DNA of 64,000 nucleotides, taken from Bradyrhizobium sediminis (lineage in GTDB: Bacteria; Pseudomonadota; Alphaproteobacteria; Rhizobiales; Xanthobacteraceae). Of this stretch, positions 52,294 through 62,616 are shown one piece after another. Made by a program: the position numbers and the translations under genes. The notes beneath the pieces were generated by a model. The model saw only the letters and a program-made list of their open reading frames with translations, did no database searches and had not been told where the DNA came from. Position 1 is the stretch's first letter, and each line of letters starts with the position of its first letter. Location of the stretch: assembly GCF_018736105.1 (NCBI RefSeq), contig NZ_CP076135.1, positions 1,858,001-1,922,000 on the forward strand, written 5' to 3'.

Positions 52294-53805
52294 TCACTTC
52301 AGCTTCAGCCCGATCACGCGCACCAGACCGTCCGGCATCTGCTTGTAGCCCTCAAGCTTGGTGGTATGCGCGATCAATATCCTGCGGTGATAGATATAAA
52401 GCAGCGGCTTTTCGTCGAGCGCGAGTTTTGCCAGCTTTTCATAGATTACCTTGCGCTGGGCCTGATCGGTGACGAGCCGGGCATCGTCGAGCGCCTTGTC
52501 GGCATCGGGGCTTGACCAGGCACTGTAGTTCTGCGGCGCTCCGGTCCTCAGGAAGACGTAGGAATTGCCGTCCGGATCGATCCGCCCGCTCCACGCCAGC
52601 ATGAAGGCCTGGTATTCGCCGGCCTCGGCCTGCTTCAGCGAGGTCGCGAATTCGGTGACCCTGATCTTCATGTCGAAGCCGGCTTCCGCCGCCATCGACT
52701 GGATCACCTGCGCGACAGCTTCGGTTTCGGCGCCCTTCGGCACCATGAAATCGACGGGGATCGGCACGGCGACGCCGGCTTCCTTGATCAGCGCCTTGGC
52801 CTTGGCGATGTCGCGGGGCTGGACCGGAAAAGCCTTCTGATAATAGGGATGATCCGGATTGACCCACTGGTTGCCGGGTTTGAACTCGCCGTTGAACACG
52901 ACCTGGTTGATCGCCTCGCGATCGATCGAGAGGTCTAGTGCCTGGCGCACCTTGGCGGATTGGCTGAGCGGCCCCTTGGCCTTGTCCTTGCCGATGTTCA
53001 GCGTCACGCCCTGATAGCCGAGCTCGATCGCGGTCGACAGCTTCAGCCTGGGGTCCGCCTGCACCTCCTTGAGGTCGGTGGCCAGCAGGCGTTCGATCAG
53101 GTCGAGACCGCCGGACTTGAGGTTGGCGAGGCGGACCGTGGCATCGACCAGCGGCAGATAGACGATGCGGTCGATGAAGACCTTGTCCTTGTTCCAGTAG
53201 TCGGCGAACTTCTCGAACACGATGCGGTCCTGTTGCACGCGTTCGACGAATCTGTAGGGACCGCTGCAGACTGGCTTCAATCCGAACTTGTCGCCGGCTT
53301 CCCTGGCCGCCTTGGGCGACACCATCATTCCGGCGCGATCGGTAAGTTGCGCGATCAACGGCGAGAACGGCGCCTTCAGCACAAGCTTGATGGTGAGGGG
53401 ATCGACGACGTCGACATGGTCGAGTGCGGCGAGTTCCGGTTTGCGGAACGAGCCCTGCATTGTCAGGTGGCGGTCGAGCGAGAATTTTGCCGCCTCGGCA
53501 TTGAACGGCTCACCATCGTGGAATTTGACGCCCGGCCGCAGTTTGATCGTGACTTCCTTGCCATCGGCGGAAGTCTCGTGGGACAGCGCGAGCTGGGGCA
53601 CGATGTTGATCTTCTCGTCGATGTCGAACAGCTTGTCGCAGAATGAGGCGAACACGATGCGGCCGACATAGGTCCGCGCCAGTGTCGGATCGAGAATATC
53701 GGGATCCTCGGCCAGCCCGATGCGCAGCGTGGTCTGGGCCTGGGCACCAGCCGCCAACGATAGCAACAGCGCCGCCGAGGCGGCCGCCAAACGCAGGATT
53801 TTCAT
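52294..53805 (-). CDS. Peptide/solute-binding protein, SBP family 5, set 2
   Basis: 503 residues from ATG 53805, with ggag nine bases upstream; two earlier starts are less likely. Signal peptide ends GAQAQTTLR. Mature part has LRIGLAEDPDILDPT and KLRPGVKFHDGEPFNAEA, landmarks of DppA/OppA/GsiB-type proteins. It binds oligopeptides, or other solutes such as glutathione, in the periplasm. Here it sits after the ATPases rather than first in the set. Confidence 0.9.
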   Translation of the reverse strand: MKILRLAAASAALLLSLAAGAQAQTTLRIGLAEDPDILDPTLARTYVGRIVFASFCDKLFDIDEKINIVPQLALSHETSADGKEVTIKLRPGVKFHDGEPFNAEAAKFSLDRHLTMQGSFRKPELAALDHVDVVDPLTIKLVLKAPFSPLIAQLTDRAGMMVSPKAAREAGDKFGLKPVCSGPYRFVERVQQDRIVFEKFADYWNKDKVFIDRIVYLPLVDATVRLANLKSGGLDLIERLLATDLKEVQADPRLKLSTAIELGYQGVTLNIGKDKAKGPLSQSAKVRQALDLSIDREAINQVVFNGEFKPGNQWVNPDHPYYQKAFPVQPRDIAKAKALIKEAGVAVPIPVDFMVPKGAETEAVAQVIQSMAAEAGFDMKIRVTEFATSLKQAEAGEYQAFMLAWSGRIDPDGNSYVFLRTGAPQNYSAWSSPDADKALDDARLVTDQAQRKVIYEKLAKLALDEKPLLYIYHRRILIAHTTKLEGYKQMPDGLVRVIGLKLK

Positions 53806-53830
53806 CGCACTGATCTCCATGTTCACGAAC

Positions 53831-54934
53831 TCAATCGGCCGGCGGCGCGGCCCCGACTATACCAACCCCGCGGACGCCTGCACCTTCCGTGCCGCCGCTG
53901 AACGCCGCCACCAATCGTTCCAGCGCCGGCGAAAACCCGCCGTCGGCGGGAACCACGGCGTCGGCCGGCGGCAGTTCCGCGGTGCGGTGGCAGGCGGTGA
54001 AGTGGCCGTCGCCGAGCAGTTGCGGTCGCTCGACCCGGCAACGTTCGACCACATGGGGACAGCGGGTGTGGAAGCGGCAGCCCGAGGGCGGATTGAGCGC
54101 GCTCGGCATTTCGCCCTGCAGCAGAATGCGGCTGCGCTTGGCCCGCGGTTTGGGCACCGGGATCGCCGACAAAAGCGCCCGGCTGTAGGGGTGGCGGGGC
54201 CCCGCGAACAGCGCCTGCGCCTCCGCGGTCTCGACGATCACGCCGAGATTCATCACGGCGACACGGTCGGCGATGTGCTTGACCACCGCCAGGTCGTGGG
54301 AAACGAAGATATAGGCGAGGCCGAGCCGGTCCTGCAGGTCGCGGAGCAAATTGAGGATTTGCGAGCGGATCGAGACATCCAGCGCCGAAACCGGCTCGTC
54401 GCAGATGATCAGTTTGGGTTCAACCGCCAGCGCCCGCGCGATCGCGATGCGCTGGCGCTGGCCGCCGGAAAATTCGTGGGGGTAGCGGCGGGCGAAGCGC
54501 GGCTCCAGTCCCACCAGCCGCAGCAATTCCTCGACCCGTTCGCGGCGGCGCGCTGGTGGCACCAGATCATGCAGCGCCAGCGGCTCGGTCAGGATCTGGC
54601 TGACGGTCATGCGCGGATTGAGCGACGCGTAGGGGTCCTGGAAGATGATCTGCGCATCCTTGCGGAAGGCGCGCAACTGGTTGGCGTCCAGCGCGAGCAG
54701 GTCGCGGCCCTCGAAGCGGATGCTGCCGGCATCCGGCTCGATCAGCCGCAACACCAGCCGGCTCACGGTGGACTTGCCGCAACCGGATTCGCCGACCAGT
54801 GCCAGCGTCTTGCCGGCCTCGACGCTGAAGCTGACACCGTCGACGGCCTTGATGTAGGCGGTCGGCCGCCCGAGCAGCGACCGATCGGCGACGAAGTATC
54901 TTGCGAGATTTTCGACCTCGAGCAGGGCGGTCAT
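53831..54934 (-). CDS. Peptide ABC transporter ATPase (DppF-like), set 2
   Basis: 367 residues from ATG 54934. Walker [10 protein letters not shown], signature [14 protein letters not shown], Walker [13 protein letters not shown] and the C-terminal oligopeptide-transporter extension with Cys cluster ([15 protein letters not shown]). DppF type because of the [15 protein letters not shown] segment. The start overlaps the DppD stop as ATGA (4 bases). Confidence 0.92.
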   Translation of the reverse strand: MTALLEVENLARYFVADRSLLGRPTAYIKAVDGVSFSVEAGKTLALVGESGCGKSTVSRLVLRLIEPDAGSIRFEGRDLLALDANQLRAFRKDAQIIFQDPYASLNPRMTVSQILTEPLALHDLVPPARRRERVEELLRLVGLEPRFARRYPHEFSGGQRQRIAIARALAVEPKLIICDEPVSALDVSIRSQILNLLRDLQDRLGLAYIFVSHDLAVVKHIADRVAVMNLGVIVETAEAQALFAGPRHPYSRALLSAIPVPKPRAKRSRILLQGEMPSALNPPSGCRFHTRCPHVVERCRVERPQLLGDGHFTACHRTAELPPADAVVPADGGFSPALERLVAAFSGGTEGAGVRGVGIVGAAPPAD

Positions 54935-55920
54935 GACACCAGCCCCTCCAGCGGCGTCCGGATGCAGCGCGACCAGTGCGAGGGGGTGACCGCGACCATT
55001 GGCGGCGGCGCGGCGGTGCAGGCTTCGCGGACGAACGGACACCGCGCAGAGAAGCGGCAGCCGGTCGGCAGCGCGCTCATGTTCGGAACCATACCCTCGA
55101 TGGTGGCGAGATGCGAGGCGCGGCGGTCGAGCCGCGGGATCGAGCCAAGCAGGCCGACGGTGTAGGGATGCTGCGGATTGCCGAACAATTCATCGACCGG
55201 TGCGCGCTCGACGATCTCGCCGGCATACATGACAGCGACTTCGTCGCAGACTTCGGCGACCACGCCGAGATCGTGGGTGATCAGGATGATCGCAGCCCCG
55301 CTCGCCGCCTTCAACTCCCGCATCAGGTCGAGGATCTGCGCCTGCAGGGTGACGTCGAGCGCGGTGGTCGGCTCGTCGGCGATCAGGAGTCGGGGATCGC
55401 AGGCCAGTGCCATCGCGATCATGACGCGCTGGCGCATGCCGCCGGAAAGCTTGTGCGGATATTCGTCGATGCGCCGCTCCGGCGAGGGGATGTGCACCCG
55501 GCGCAGCAGCTCGATGGCGCGCTCCCGTGCCGCGCGCCGCGATCCGCCGCGATGACGAAGGATGGTCTCCATGATCTGGTCGCCGATGGTGAAGCTCGGA
55601 TTGAGCGAGGTCATCGGCTCCTGAAAAATCATCGCGAGGCGATTGCCGCGCAGGTCGCGCAGGGTCTGATCGGGCACGTCGAGCAGATCGAAGCCGTCGA
55701 AGCGGATCGAGCCCGACACCTCGGCCGAGTGCTTCGACAGCAGCCCCATGATGGCGAGCGAGGTGACGCTCTTGCCGCAGCCGGATTCTCCGACCAGGCC
55801 GAGCGTTGCGCCATTGGCGACGCTAAGGTCGACGCGGTCGACCGCGTGGGTGATGCGGCCGCCGTCGCCATGGAAGATGACCCGCAGGTCCTTGATCTCG
55901 ATCAGCGGGCCATCGGTCAT
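54931..55920 (-). CDS. Peptide ABC transporter ATPase (DppD-like), set 2
   Basis: 329 residues. Walker [12 protein letters not shown], DppD-type [19 protein letters not shown], signature [16 protein letters not shown], Walker [13 protein letters not shown] and the Cys motif [15 protein letters not shown]. It pairs with the DppF downstream (overlap 4 bases) and its start overlaps the DUF1028 gene by 4 bases. Translation of these genes is thus coupled. Confidence 0.92.
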   Translation of the reverse strand: MTDGPLIEIKDLRVIFHGDGGRITHAVDRVDLSVANGATLGLVGESGCGKSVTSLAIMGLLSKHSAEVSGSIRFDGFDLLDVPDQTLRDLRGNRLAMIFQEPMTSLNPSFTIGDQIMETILRHRGGSRRAARERAIELLRRVHIPSPERRIDEYPHKLSGGMRQRVMIAMALACDPRLLIADEPTTALDVTLQAQILDLMRELKAASGAAIILITHDLGVVAEVCDEVAVMYAGEIVERAPVDELFGNPQHPYTVGLLGSIPRLDRRASHLATIEGMVPNMSALPTGCRFSARCPFVREACTAAPPPMVAVTPSHWSRCIRTPLEGLVS

Positions 55921-56627
55921 TTCTGGCTCGCGATGGCTGCTTCGATCCCGGCGTCGATGGTTGCGCGATCGGTGATCCCGGCGGGATTGCCGCGGGTCGG
56001 AAGGAACGGGCGGAAATGCACCCAGCGCTCGCGGCTGACCGCCTCCAGGCGAGCGAGTTCGGCGAGCGGATCGGCATGGTCGTCGACGCGCAGGTCGAGT
56101 GCGGACCATTCTTCCTCGCCGTGGATCAGAAGCGCTGCCGATTGCCTGCCGCGCTTGTCGCCGCCCGCAGCTTCGCCGGATCGCATCGCCGCGATCAGGC
56201 GTTGCGCGAACGGCAGGTCTCTGCCCGCGAGATAAGCCTGCGCGGTGTCGTCCAGCACGCTTGAGCCCGCCAGCATGTTGCCGGCAATCGAAAAACCGTC
56301 GCCCTCGATGTGCCCGCACCAGTCGACGCATTCGCTTCCCGTATGCGAGGCAATGCGGCCCTTCGCATCCATGATGTGGAGCTGCCGGCTCTCGAATCCG
56401 CTATCGCCGGCAATCAGGGTGTCGACGACATCGCGCGGCGAGCGTCCCTCGCGCAGCAACCTCACACCGTCGATGCCGAAATAGGGATTGACCAGCGCCT
56501 GGGTTGCGACGCCGCCGATCCCGGCAGCGATATGCGGCACGAGCGCGCCGACCGCAAAGAATTTTGTCGCGACCGCGATGCCGAACTGGCCGGTGGCTTG
56601 GTCTCGGGCGATAATCGACCAGGTCAT
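55917..56627 (-). CDS. DUF1028 family protein (Ntn-hydrolase-like)
   Basis: 236 residues. The whole length fits DUF1028: it starts MTWSIIARDQATGQFGIAV, then FFAVGALVPHIAAGIGGVAT and ASHTGSECVDWCGHIEGDGF. The family is placed in the Ntn-hydrolase fold; a Thr or Ser after Met may be the nucleophile (here T2), but activity is not established in general. Its gene overlaps the set 2 DppD by 4 bases and is 7 bases after the GGT gene, so it is surely expressed with both. A role in cleaving the imported peptides is inferred. Confidence 0.87.
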   Translation of the reverse strand: MTWSIIARDQATGQFGIAVATKFFAVGALVPHIAAGIGGVATQALVNPYFGIDGVRLLREGRSPRDVVDTLIAGDSGFESRQLHIMDAKGRIASHTGSECVDWCGHIEGDGFSIAGNMLAGSSVLDDTAQAYLAGRDLPFAQRLIAAMRSGEAAGGDKRGRQSAALLIHGEEEWSALDLRVDDHADPLAELARLEAVSRERWVHFRPFLPTRGNPAGITDRATIDAGIEAAIASQK

Positions 56628-56634
56628 ATCGAGC

Positions 56635-58440
56635 TTACCGTCCGGCCGCGTAGCCCTGCATACCCCGGGGGTTGGCGGCAGCGCGGCGGCGGCGCCCGAC
56701 CTTCGAGGCGGCGGTGAGGCGGCCCTCCGACCAGTCGGGGCCGGTCTCCACGATATGGCCGCGGCTCTCCAGGATATCGATGGTCGATTTCGGCACGCGG
56801 TTCTCGACTACCAGCACGCCGGGCCGCGAGGTGCGCGGCCAGAACGAAATCGGGAAATGCTCGGAATGCCAGGCCGGCGCGTCGATCGCTTCCTGCAGGT
56901 TCATGTTGGCATGAACGTGCCGCAGGAAGAATTGCGTGGTCCACTGGTCCTGCTGATCGCCGCCGGGCGAGCCCCAGGCCATGTACGGCTCGCCGTCGCG
57001 CAAGCACATGGTGGGCGAGAGCGTGGTGCGCGGGCGCTTGCCCGGCGCCAATGCGGCCGGGTGATCTTCCTCGAGCCAGAACATCTGGGCACGGCTGCCG
57101 AGGCAGAAGCCGAGTTCGGGAACGACCGGCGACGACTGCAGCCAGCCGCCGGACGGCGTCGCCGAGATCATGTTGCCGGCCTGGTCGATGATGTCGAAAT
57201 GCACGGTGTCGCCGCGCACTTCGCCGAAGCGGCCGACGGTCGGCTCGCCCGCGCCCATGGCGCCGACCGCCTCGCGATGGCCTTCGGCACGGCGCAGCTT
57301 GACGACCGAACCAAAGCCTTCGACCGAGCCGGGAACGAAGTCGAGCGAGGCCTTGTCCCTCGAGATCAGCTTGCGGCGCTCGTCGTTATAGGCGTCCGAC
57401 AGCAGCGTGCTGATCGGGATTTCGCTGAAGTCCGGATCGCCGTAGAATTTCTCGCGGTCGGCAAAAGCCAGCTTGGCAGCTTCGACCTGCAGGTGGATGA
57501 ATTCCGGCCCTGCGGGATCGAGCCCGTCGAGTTCGAATCCCTTCAGCAGCGCGAGTTGCTGCAGCATCACCGGACCCTGGCTCCAGACGCCGGCCTTGCA
57601 GACGGTGTAGCGGCCATAGTCGTAGGTCAGCGGCGCTTCGACCGTTGCCTGCCAGCGCGCCATGTCGTCGGCGCGCAGGACGCCGCGATGCGGCGAGCCG
57701 CTGACGTCCATGATGTCCTGTGTGCGGCAGAATTTGTCGATCGCTTCGGCGACGAAGCCATGCGACCATGCCTTGCGCGCACGCTCGATCTGGGCGACGC
57801 GGTCGGAGCCGGCGCTTTCGGCCTCCTTCAGGATGCGGGCGTAGGTTTCCGAGAGCGTCTTGTTGGTGAAGAGCGTGCCGGGGACCGGCACTTCGTTGTT
57901 GGGCAGATAGACCGCGGCGGATGTGGTCCAATGCGTCCTGAACAATTGCTCGACCGTCTTGATCGTCGCCGACGCCCGCTCCACCAGCGGGTAGCCGTCA
58001 CGGGCATAGGCGATGGCGGGCTCCAGCACGTCGCGCAGCCGCAACGTGCCGTAATCACGCAGCAGCAGCATCCAGGATTCGAAGGTGCCGGGCACGCAGG
58101 CGGCCAAAAGACCGGTGCCGGGCACCATTTCGAGGCCTTCGCTGCGGTAATGCGCGATGGTGGCGCCGGCCGGGGCAGGACCCTGGCCGCAGATCACCTC
58201 GGTGCGGCCGCGCCTGGTATCGTGCACGATAACAGGAACGTCGCCGCCCGGACCGTTCAGATGCGGTTCCACCACCTGCAGCGTGAACGCGGTGGCGACG
58301 CCGGCGTCGAACGCGTTGCCGCCCTTCTCCAGCGTGGCCATCCCGACCGCAGTGGCGATCCAGTGGGTGGAGGTCACGACCCCGAACGTGCCTTCGATTT
58401 CCGGCCGGGTGGTGAAGGGATCGGGATTGATTTTGCTCAT
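56635..58440 (-). CDS. Gamma-glutamyltransferase-family Ntn-hydrolase
   Basis: 601 residues from ATG 58440 (MSKINPDPF; the open frame to 58485 has no extra homology). The processing and catalytic Thr is T412 in RGDTVHFDIID; PSGGWLQSSPVV and GKRPRTTLSPTM are family landmarks. No signal peptide is visible, unlike classical periplasmic GGT, so it probably works in the cytoplasm on imported substrate. It would cleave gamma-glutamyl or similar amide bonds. It lies between two full peptide transporters and next to another Ntn-hydrolase. Confidence 0.88.
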   Translation of the reverse strand: MSKINPDPFTTRPEIEGTFGVVTSTHWIATAVGMATLEKGGNAFDAGVATAFTLQVVEPHLNGPGGDVPVIVHDTRRGRTEVICGQGPAPAGATIAHYRSEGLEMVPGTGLLAACVPGTFESWMLLLRDYGTLRLRDVLEPAIAYARDGYPLVERASATIKTVEQLFRTHWTTSAAVYLPNNEVPVPGTLFTNKTLSETYARILKEAESAGSDRVAQIERARKAWSHGFVAEAIDKFCRTQDIMDVSGSPHRGVLRADDMARWQATVEAPLTYDYGRYTVCKAGVWSQGPVMLQQLALLKGFELDGLDPAGPEFIHLQVEAAKLAFADREKFYGDPDFSEIPISTLLSDAYNDERRKLISRDKASLDFVPGSVEGFGSVVKLRRAEGHREAVGAMGAGEPTVGRFGEVRGDTVHFDIIDQAGNMISATPSGGWLQSSPVVPELGFCLGSRAQMFWLEEDHPAALAPGKRPRTTLSPTMCLRDGEPYMAWGSPGGDQQDQWTTQFFLRHVHANMNLQEAIDAPAWHSEHFPISFWPRTSRPGVLVVENRVPKSTIDILESRGHIVETGPDWSEGRLTAASKVGRRRRAAANPRGMQGYAAGR

Positions 58441-58534
58441 GGGAACCTGTCGGCCGGGTTGGTATTTGGTACGCCACTTGACCACAGCCGGGCCTGCCTG
58501 CCAACCGGCACCAACGCAGTGCTGCCGCCCGCGA

Positions 58535-59536
58535 TTAGGCCGATACGGCGACGTCAGCCGGCTTGTTGACGGCGTGGCAGGCGACGCCGCCGATCAGCGC
58601 GGGGGCCTGTTTGCGGCAGAGATCGAACGCCAGCGGACAGCGCGGGTTGAAGGCGCAGCCGGGCGGCGGATCGATCGGGTTGGGGATTTCGCCCTGGACC
58701 GGAATGCGCTGGCGGCCGGACATCGCCAGATCCGGCACCGCGCCCAGCAGCATTCTGGTGTAGGGCATGCGCGGGTTGCTGAACAGTTCGCGGCCTTCCG
58801 CGATTTCGACGATGCGGCCGAGATACATCACGCCGATGCGGCTCGCCATGTGCCGGACCACGGCGAGGTTGTGGCTGATGAAGAGGTAGGTGAGGCCGAA
58901 TTTGTCCTGCAGGTCGCGCATCAGGTTGAGGATCTGCGCCTGCACGGAGACGTCGAGCGCGGAGGTCGGCTCGTCGCAGACGATGAATTCGGCCTCCGAC
59001 GCCAGTGCGCGCGCGATCGCGATCCGCTGCCGCTGCCCGCCGGAAAATTCGTGCGGATATTTCCAGCCATCGTCGGCGTGCAGGCCGACCAGACTTAACA
59101 ACTCGCCGACGCGCGCCTGGATATTGCGCTCGCCCTGGATCAGGTCGAAGGCGCGGATCGGCTCGGCGACGATGGCGTCGACCCGGAAACGCGGGTTCAG
59201 GCTGGCATATGGGTCCTGGAAGATCATCTGGATGCGCCGGCGCAGCTGCTGGCGCGCCTGCAATTGCCTGGCGTCGCTCATCGAGACGCCGTCGATGATC
59301 ACTTCACCGGAACTCGGCGACAGCAGCCCGACCACCATCCGGGCGACCGTGGTCTTGCCGGAGCCGGATTCGCCGACCAGGGCAAAAGTCTCGCCGCGCT
59401 TGATGTCGAAGGTCACACCGTCGACCGCCTTCAGGAATTCCAGCCGGCCGCCTTCGAGCACCCGGTTGAGCCATGGTTTCGAGACGTCGAAGGTGCGGCG
59501 CAGATTCCTGACATCGACGAAGGGCGCTGAGGTCAT
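58535..59536 (-). CDS. Peptide ABC transporter ATPase (DppF-like), set 1
   Basis: 333 residues. Walker [29 protein letters not shown], signature [15 protein letters not shown], Walker B FIVCDEPTSALD and the C-terminal Cys cluster GCAFNPRCPLAFDLC. Its start overlaps the DppD stop by 4 bases. A 94-base gap separates it from the GGT gene, the largest inside the operon apart from the gap after the set 1 binding protein. Confidence 0.92.
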   Translation of the reverse strand: MTSAPFVDVRNLRRTFDVSKPWLNRVLEGGRLEFLKAVDGVTFDIKRGETFALVGESGSGKTTVARMVVGLLSPSSGEVIIDGVSMSDARQLQARQQLRRRIQMIFQDPYASLNPRFRVDAIVAEPIRAFDLIQGERNIQARVGELLSLVGLHADDGWKYPHEFSGGQRQRIAIARALASEAEFIVCDEPTSALDVSVQAQILNLMRDLQDKFGLTYLFISHNLAVVRHMASRIGVMYLGRIVEIAEGRELFSNPRMPYTRMLLGAVPDLAMSGRQRIPVQGEIPNPIDPPPGCAFNPRCPLAFDLCRKQAPALIGGVACHAVNKPADVAVSA

Positions 59537-60519
59537 GCCGCGGAATCCTTCGCGGCGGCGTCGTAGAGATGGCAGGCCACGGCCTGCGTGCCGTGCTTGA
59601 TCGGTTCCGGCCGCTCGATCCGGCAGCGATCGAACGCGAACGCGCAGCGCGGGTTGAACGAGCAGCCCGCCGGGATCGCCGACAGCCGCGGCATCGAGCC
59701 GGGGATCTGCACCAGCCGCTTGTCTTCGCCCGCGAGCGTCGGGATCGCGCCCATCAGGCCCTTGGCGTAGGGATGCAGCGGGTTCTGCACGACATCGCGC
59801 ACCGGACCGATCTCGGCGACGCGGCCGGAATACATTACCGCGACGCGGTCGGAGGTTTCGGCGATCACGCCCATGTCGTGGGTCACCAGCATCACCGCGG
59901 TGCCGTGGTCGCGGCCGAGGCGTTTGATCAGGGAGATGATCTGGGCCTGCACCGAGACGTCGAGCGCCGTGGTCGGCTCGTCGGCGATGATCAGTTCCGG
60001 TTCGGCGCAGATCGCCAGCGCAATCACCACGCGCTGGCGCATGCCGCCGGAAAATTCGTGCGGATAGGCATCGATGCGTTTTTCCGGGGCGGGAATGCCG
60101 ACCTCGGCCAACAGGTCGATGGCGCGCTTGCGCGCGGCCTGTTCCGACAGGTTGGTATGGGTCCTGATGGTCTCGACGATCTGGTCGCCGATCCGGTACA
60201 GCGGGTTGAGGCTGGTGAGGGGGTCCTGAAAGATCATGCCGATCCGCTTGCCGCGGATCCGGCGCATTTCTTCCGGCGGCAGGTTGTCGATCCGCATGCC
60301 CGACAGATAGATCTCGCCGCCACTGATGCGGCCGGGAGGATCGATCAGGCCGATCACCGCAAGACCGGTGACGGATTTTCCGGCGCCGGATTCGCCGACC
60401 ACGCCCAGCACCTCGCCCTTGGCGATGTCGAACGACACCCCGTCGATGGCGCGCAACGTGCTGCGGCGGGTGACGAATTCCACCTGAAGGTTACGCACGG
60501 AGAGAACGGGTTCGGTCAT
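59533..60519 (-). CDS. Peptide ABC transporter ATPase (DppD-like), set 1
   Basis: 328 residues. Walker A GESGAGKSVTG, MIFQDPLTSLNPLYRIGDQI, signature [14 protein letters not shown], Walker [13 protein letters not shown], Cys motif GCSFNPRCAFAFDRC. It pairs with DppF at 58535-59536 and sits 31 bases after the permease gene. The two DppD proteins in the window differ clearly in sequence, so the sets are not a recent duplication. Confidence 0.92.
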   Translation of the reverse strand: MTEPVLSVRNLQVEFVTRRSTLRAIDGVSFDIAKGEVLGVVGESGAGKSVTGLAVIGLIDPPGRISGGEIYLSGMRIDNLPPEEMRRIRGKRIGMIFQDPLTSLNPLYRIGDQIVETIRTHTNLSEQAARKRAIDLLAEVGIPAPEKRIDAYPHEFSGGMRQRVVIALAICAEPELIIADEPTTALDVSVQAQIISLIKRLGRDHGTAVMLVTHDMGVIAETSDRVAVMYSGRVAEIGPVRDVVQNPLHPYAKGLMGAIPTLAGEDKRLVQIPGSMPRLSAIPAGCSFNPRCAFAFDRCRIERPEPIKHGTQAVACHLYDAAAKDSAA

Positions 60520-60550
60520 GGAAACGAATGCGTGGGTGTTGCCGCGCCAA

Positions 60551-61522
60551 TCATCGGAGTTTCGGATTGAGCGCGTCGCGCAGCCAGTCGCCCAGCAGGT
60601 TGATCGAGAGGATCAGCGACGCCAGCGCGAGACCCGGAAAGGCCACGATCCACCATTCGCCGGCAAACAGATAATTGTTGCCGATCCGGATCAGGGTGCC
60701 GAGCGAGGGCATGGTGTCGGGCATGCCGGCGCCCAGAAACGACAACGTCGCCTCGGTGATCACGGCGAGCGCGAGGTTGATGGTGGCGATCACCAGGATC
60801 GGTCCCATCGCGTTGGGCAGCACGTGGCGCAGCATGATCACGGGCGCGGGCAGCCCGATCAGCTGCGCCGCTGCGACGTAATCCTTGTTCTTCTCCACCA
60901 TCACCGAGCCGCGCACGGTGCGCGCATATTGCACCCAGAAGCTCAGTCCGATCGCGAATACCAATACCGCCAGCGTGCTCATGGCGTCGAGGCGATTGCC
61001 GAACACCGATTTGACGACGCCGTTGATCAGGAGCGCGATCAGGATCGCCGGGAAGGTGAGCTGCACATCCGCGATCCGCATGATCAGGCCGTCGACGGCG
61101 CCGCCGACATAGCCGGCGATCAGTCCGAGGACGATGCCGAGCGTGCCGGAGAACAGCACGCCGAGAATCCCGACCGTGAGCGAAATGCGCAGGCCGTAGA
61201 GAATGGCGGAGAACACGTCGCGGCCCTGTTCGTCGGTACCGAGCAGGAACGGGCTTTGGCCGTCCGCGGTCCACAGCGGCGAAATCCGCGAATTCATCAG
61301 TTGAAGCTGTGCCGGGTCGAACGGGTTCTGCACGGCCAGCAGCGGCGCCAGGATCGCCAGCAGGAAGAACAGCACGGTGACGGCGGCCGCCACCATCGTC
61401 ATCCTGGAACGCCGGAACGAATAGAACACGTCGCTTTCGAGGGCGCGTCGAAGCCATCCGCTGCCGGAATGCGAGCGCGGAGCGCTCGGTTCGGCCTGGT
61501 GCGGGATGACGGCGTCGGACAT
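60551..61522 (-). CDS. Peptide ABC transporter permease (DppC-like), set 1
   Basis: 323 residues with a longer N-terminal cytoplasmic part and about six membrane segments. LLGTDEQGRDVFSAILYGLR and the EAA loop YVAAAQLIGLPAPVIMLRHV are DppC landmarks. It lies 13 bases after its DppB partner. The last residues RDALNPKLR match the family end. Confidence 0.9.
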   Translation of the reverse strand: MSDAVIPHQAEPSAPRSHSGSGWLRRALESDVFYSFRRSRMTMVAAAVTVLFFLLAILAPLLAVQNPFDPAQLQLMNSRISPLWTADGQSPFLLGTDEQGRDVFSAILYGLRISLTVGILGVLFSGTLGIVLGLIAGYVGGAVDGLIMRIADVQLTFPAILIALLINGVVKSVFGNRLDAMSTLAVLVFAIGLSFWVQYARTVRGSVMVEKNKDYVAAAQLIGLPAPVIMLRHVLPNAMGPILVIATINLALAVITEATLSFLGAGMPDTMPSLGTLIRIGNNYLFAGEWWIVAFPGLALASLILSINLLGDWLRDALNPKLR

Positions 61523-61535
61523 CGGGGGATCTCGT

Positions 61536-62516
61536 TCAGGCCGGACGGCTGATGGTGGAGCGCAGCCGCGGATCGACGACCGTGTAGAGAATATCCACCA
61601 CCAGATTGATGGTGACGAAGATCAGGGACACCATCAGCAAATACGCGGCCATGATCGGGATGTCGACGTTCTGCACCGCTTGCACGAACAACAGTCCCAT
61701 GCCCGGCCACTGGAATACGGTTTCGGTAATGATCGCAAAAGCAATTACCGAGCCAAATTGCAGGCCGGCGACGGTGATCACGGGCACCAGCGTGTTCTTC
61801 AGCGCGTGCCCGAAATGGATCGCCCGCGTCGTCAGCCCTCGCGCCCGCGCAAAGCGGATGTAGTCGGTACGCAGCACCTCGAGCATTTCAGCCCGCACCA
61901 GCCGCATGATCAATGTCATCTGGAACAGGCCGAGCGTGACCGAAGGCATGATCAGGGCCTTGAGGCCGGACACCGTGAGCAGGCCGGTGGTCCACCAGCC
62001 GATCCGCACCACGTCGCCGCGGCCGAACGACGGCAGCCAGCCCAGCACCACGGCGAACAGATAGATCAGGAGGATGCCGATCAGGAAGGTCGGCAGCGAG
62101 ATTCCGATCAGCGACACCGCCTGGAATATCTTGGCCAGGAACGTGTCGCGTTTCAGCGCCGAATAGACTCCCATCAGGATGCCGAACACCATCGCGAAAA
62201 TGGTGGCGCAGATAGCGAGTTCCAGCGTCGCCGGCATCCGCTCTTTCAGCAGGCTCGCGACCGGCTGGCGAAACTGATAGGAGACGCCGAATTTGAACTG
62301 CGCGGCGTTGGCGAAATAGCGGGCGAACTGCAGCGGCACCGGATCGTCGAGCCCGAGCGACTTTCGCACGGCCGCGCGTTCGGCGGCCGGCGTATCCAGC
62401 GAGACGATCTGGTTGACCGGATCGCCCGCGAACCGGAACATCGAGAACGAGATGATCCCGACCGCGATCATGACGCCGATGGCCTGGATGGCGCGACGAA
62501 GAGTGAAAGCGAGCAT
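61536..62516 (-). CDS. Peptide ABC transporter permease (DppB-like), set 1
   Basis: 326 residues. It starts MLAFTLRRAIQAIGVMIAVG; the EAA loop is IRFARARGLTTRAIHFGHAL (about residues 219-238) and the C-terminus VVDILYTVVDPRLR matches DppB. It comes 100 bases after the binding-protein gene of its set. Confidence 0.9.
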   Translation of the reverse strand: MLAFTLRRAIQAIGVMIAVGIISFSMFRFAGDPVNQIVSLDTPAAERAAVRKSLGLDDPVPLQFARYFANAAQFKFGVSYQFRQPVASLLKERMPATLELAICATIFAMVFGILMGVYSALKRDTFLAKIFQAVSLIGISLPTFLIGILLIYLFAVVLGWLPSFGRGDVVRIGWWTTGLLTVSGLKALIMPSVTLGLFQMTLIMRLVRAEMLEVLRTDYIRFARARGLTTRAIHFGHALKNTLVPVITVAGLQFGSVIAFAIITETVFQWPGMGLLFVQAVQNVDIPIMAAYLLMVSLIFVTINLVVDILYTVVDPRLRSTISRPA

Positions 62517-62616
62517 GTGATCCTTTCACTTCTGTTCTGATGTGGACGTCGCTGTCGGGCGGAAACGAAAAGTCCCGGGAGCGTGAAGCCACCGGGACCT
62601 GGATGCTGCGACCGAC

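Noticed and set aside
56488..58569. 693-codon + strand frame opposite GGT
   Set aside because: Shadow frame of the GGT-family gene, with Arg/His-rich composition and no domains.
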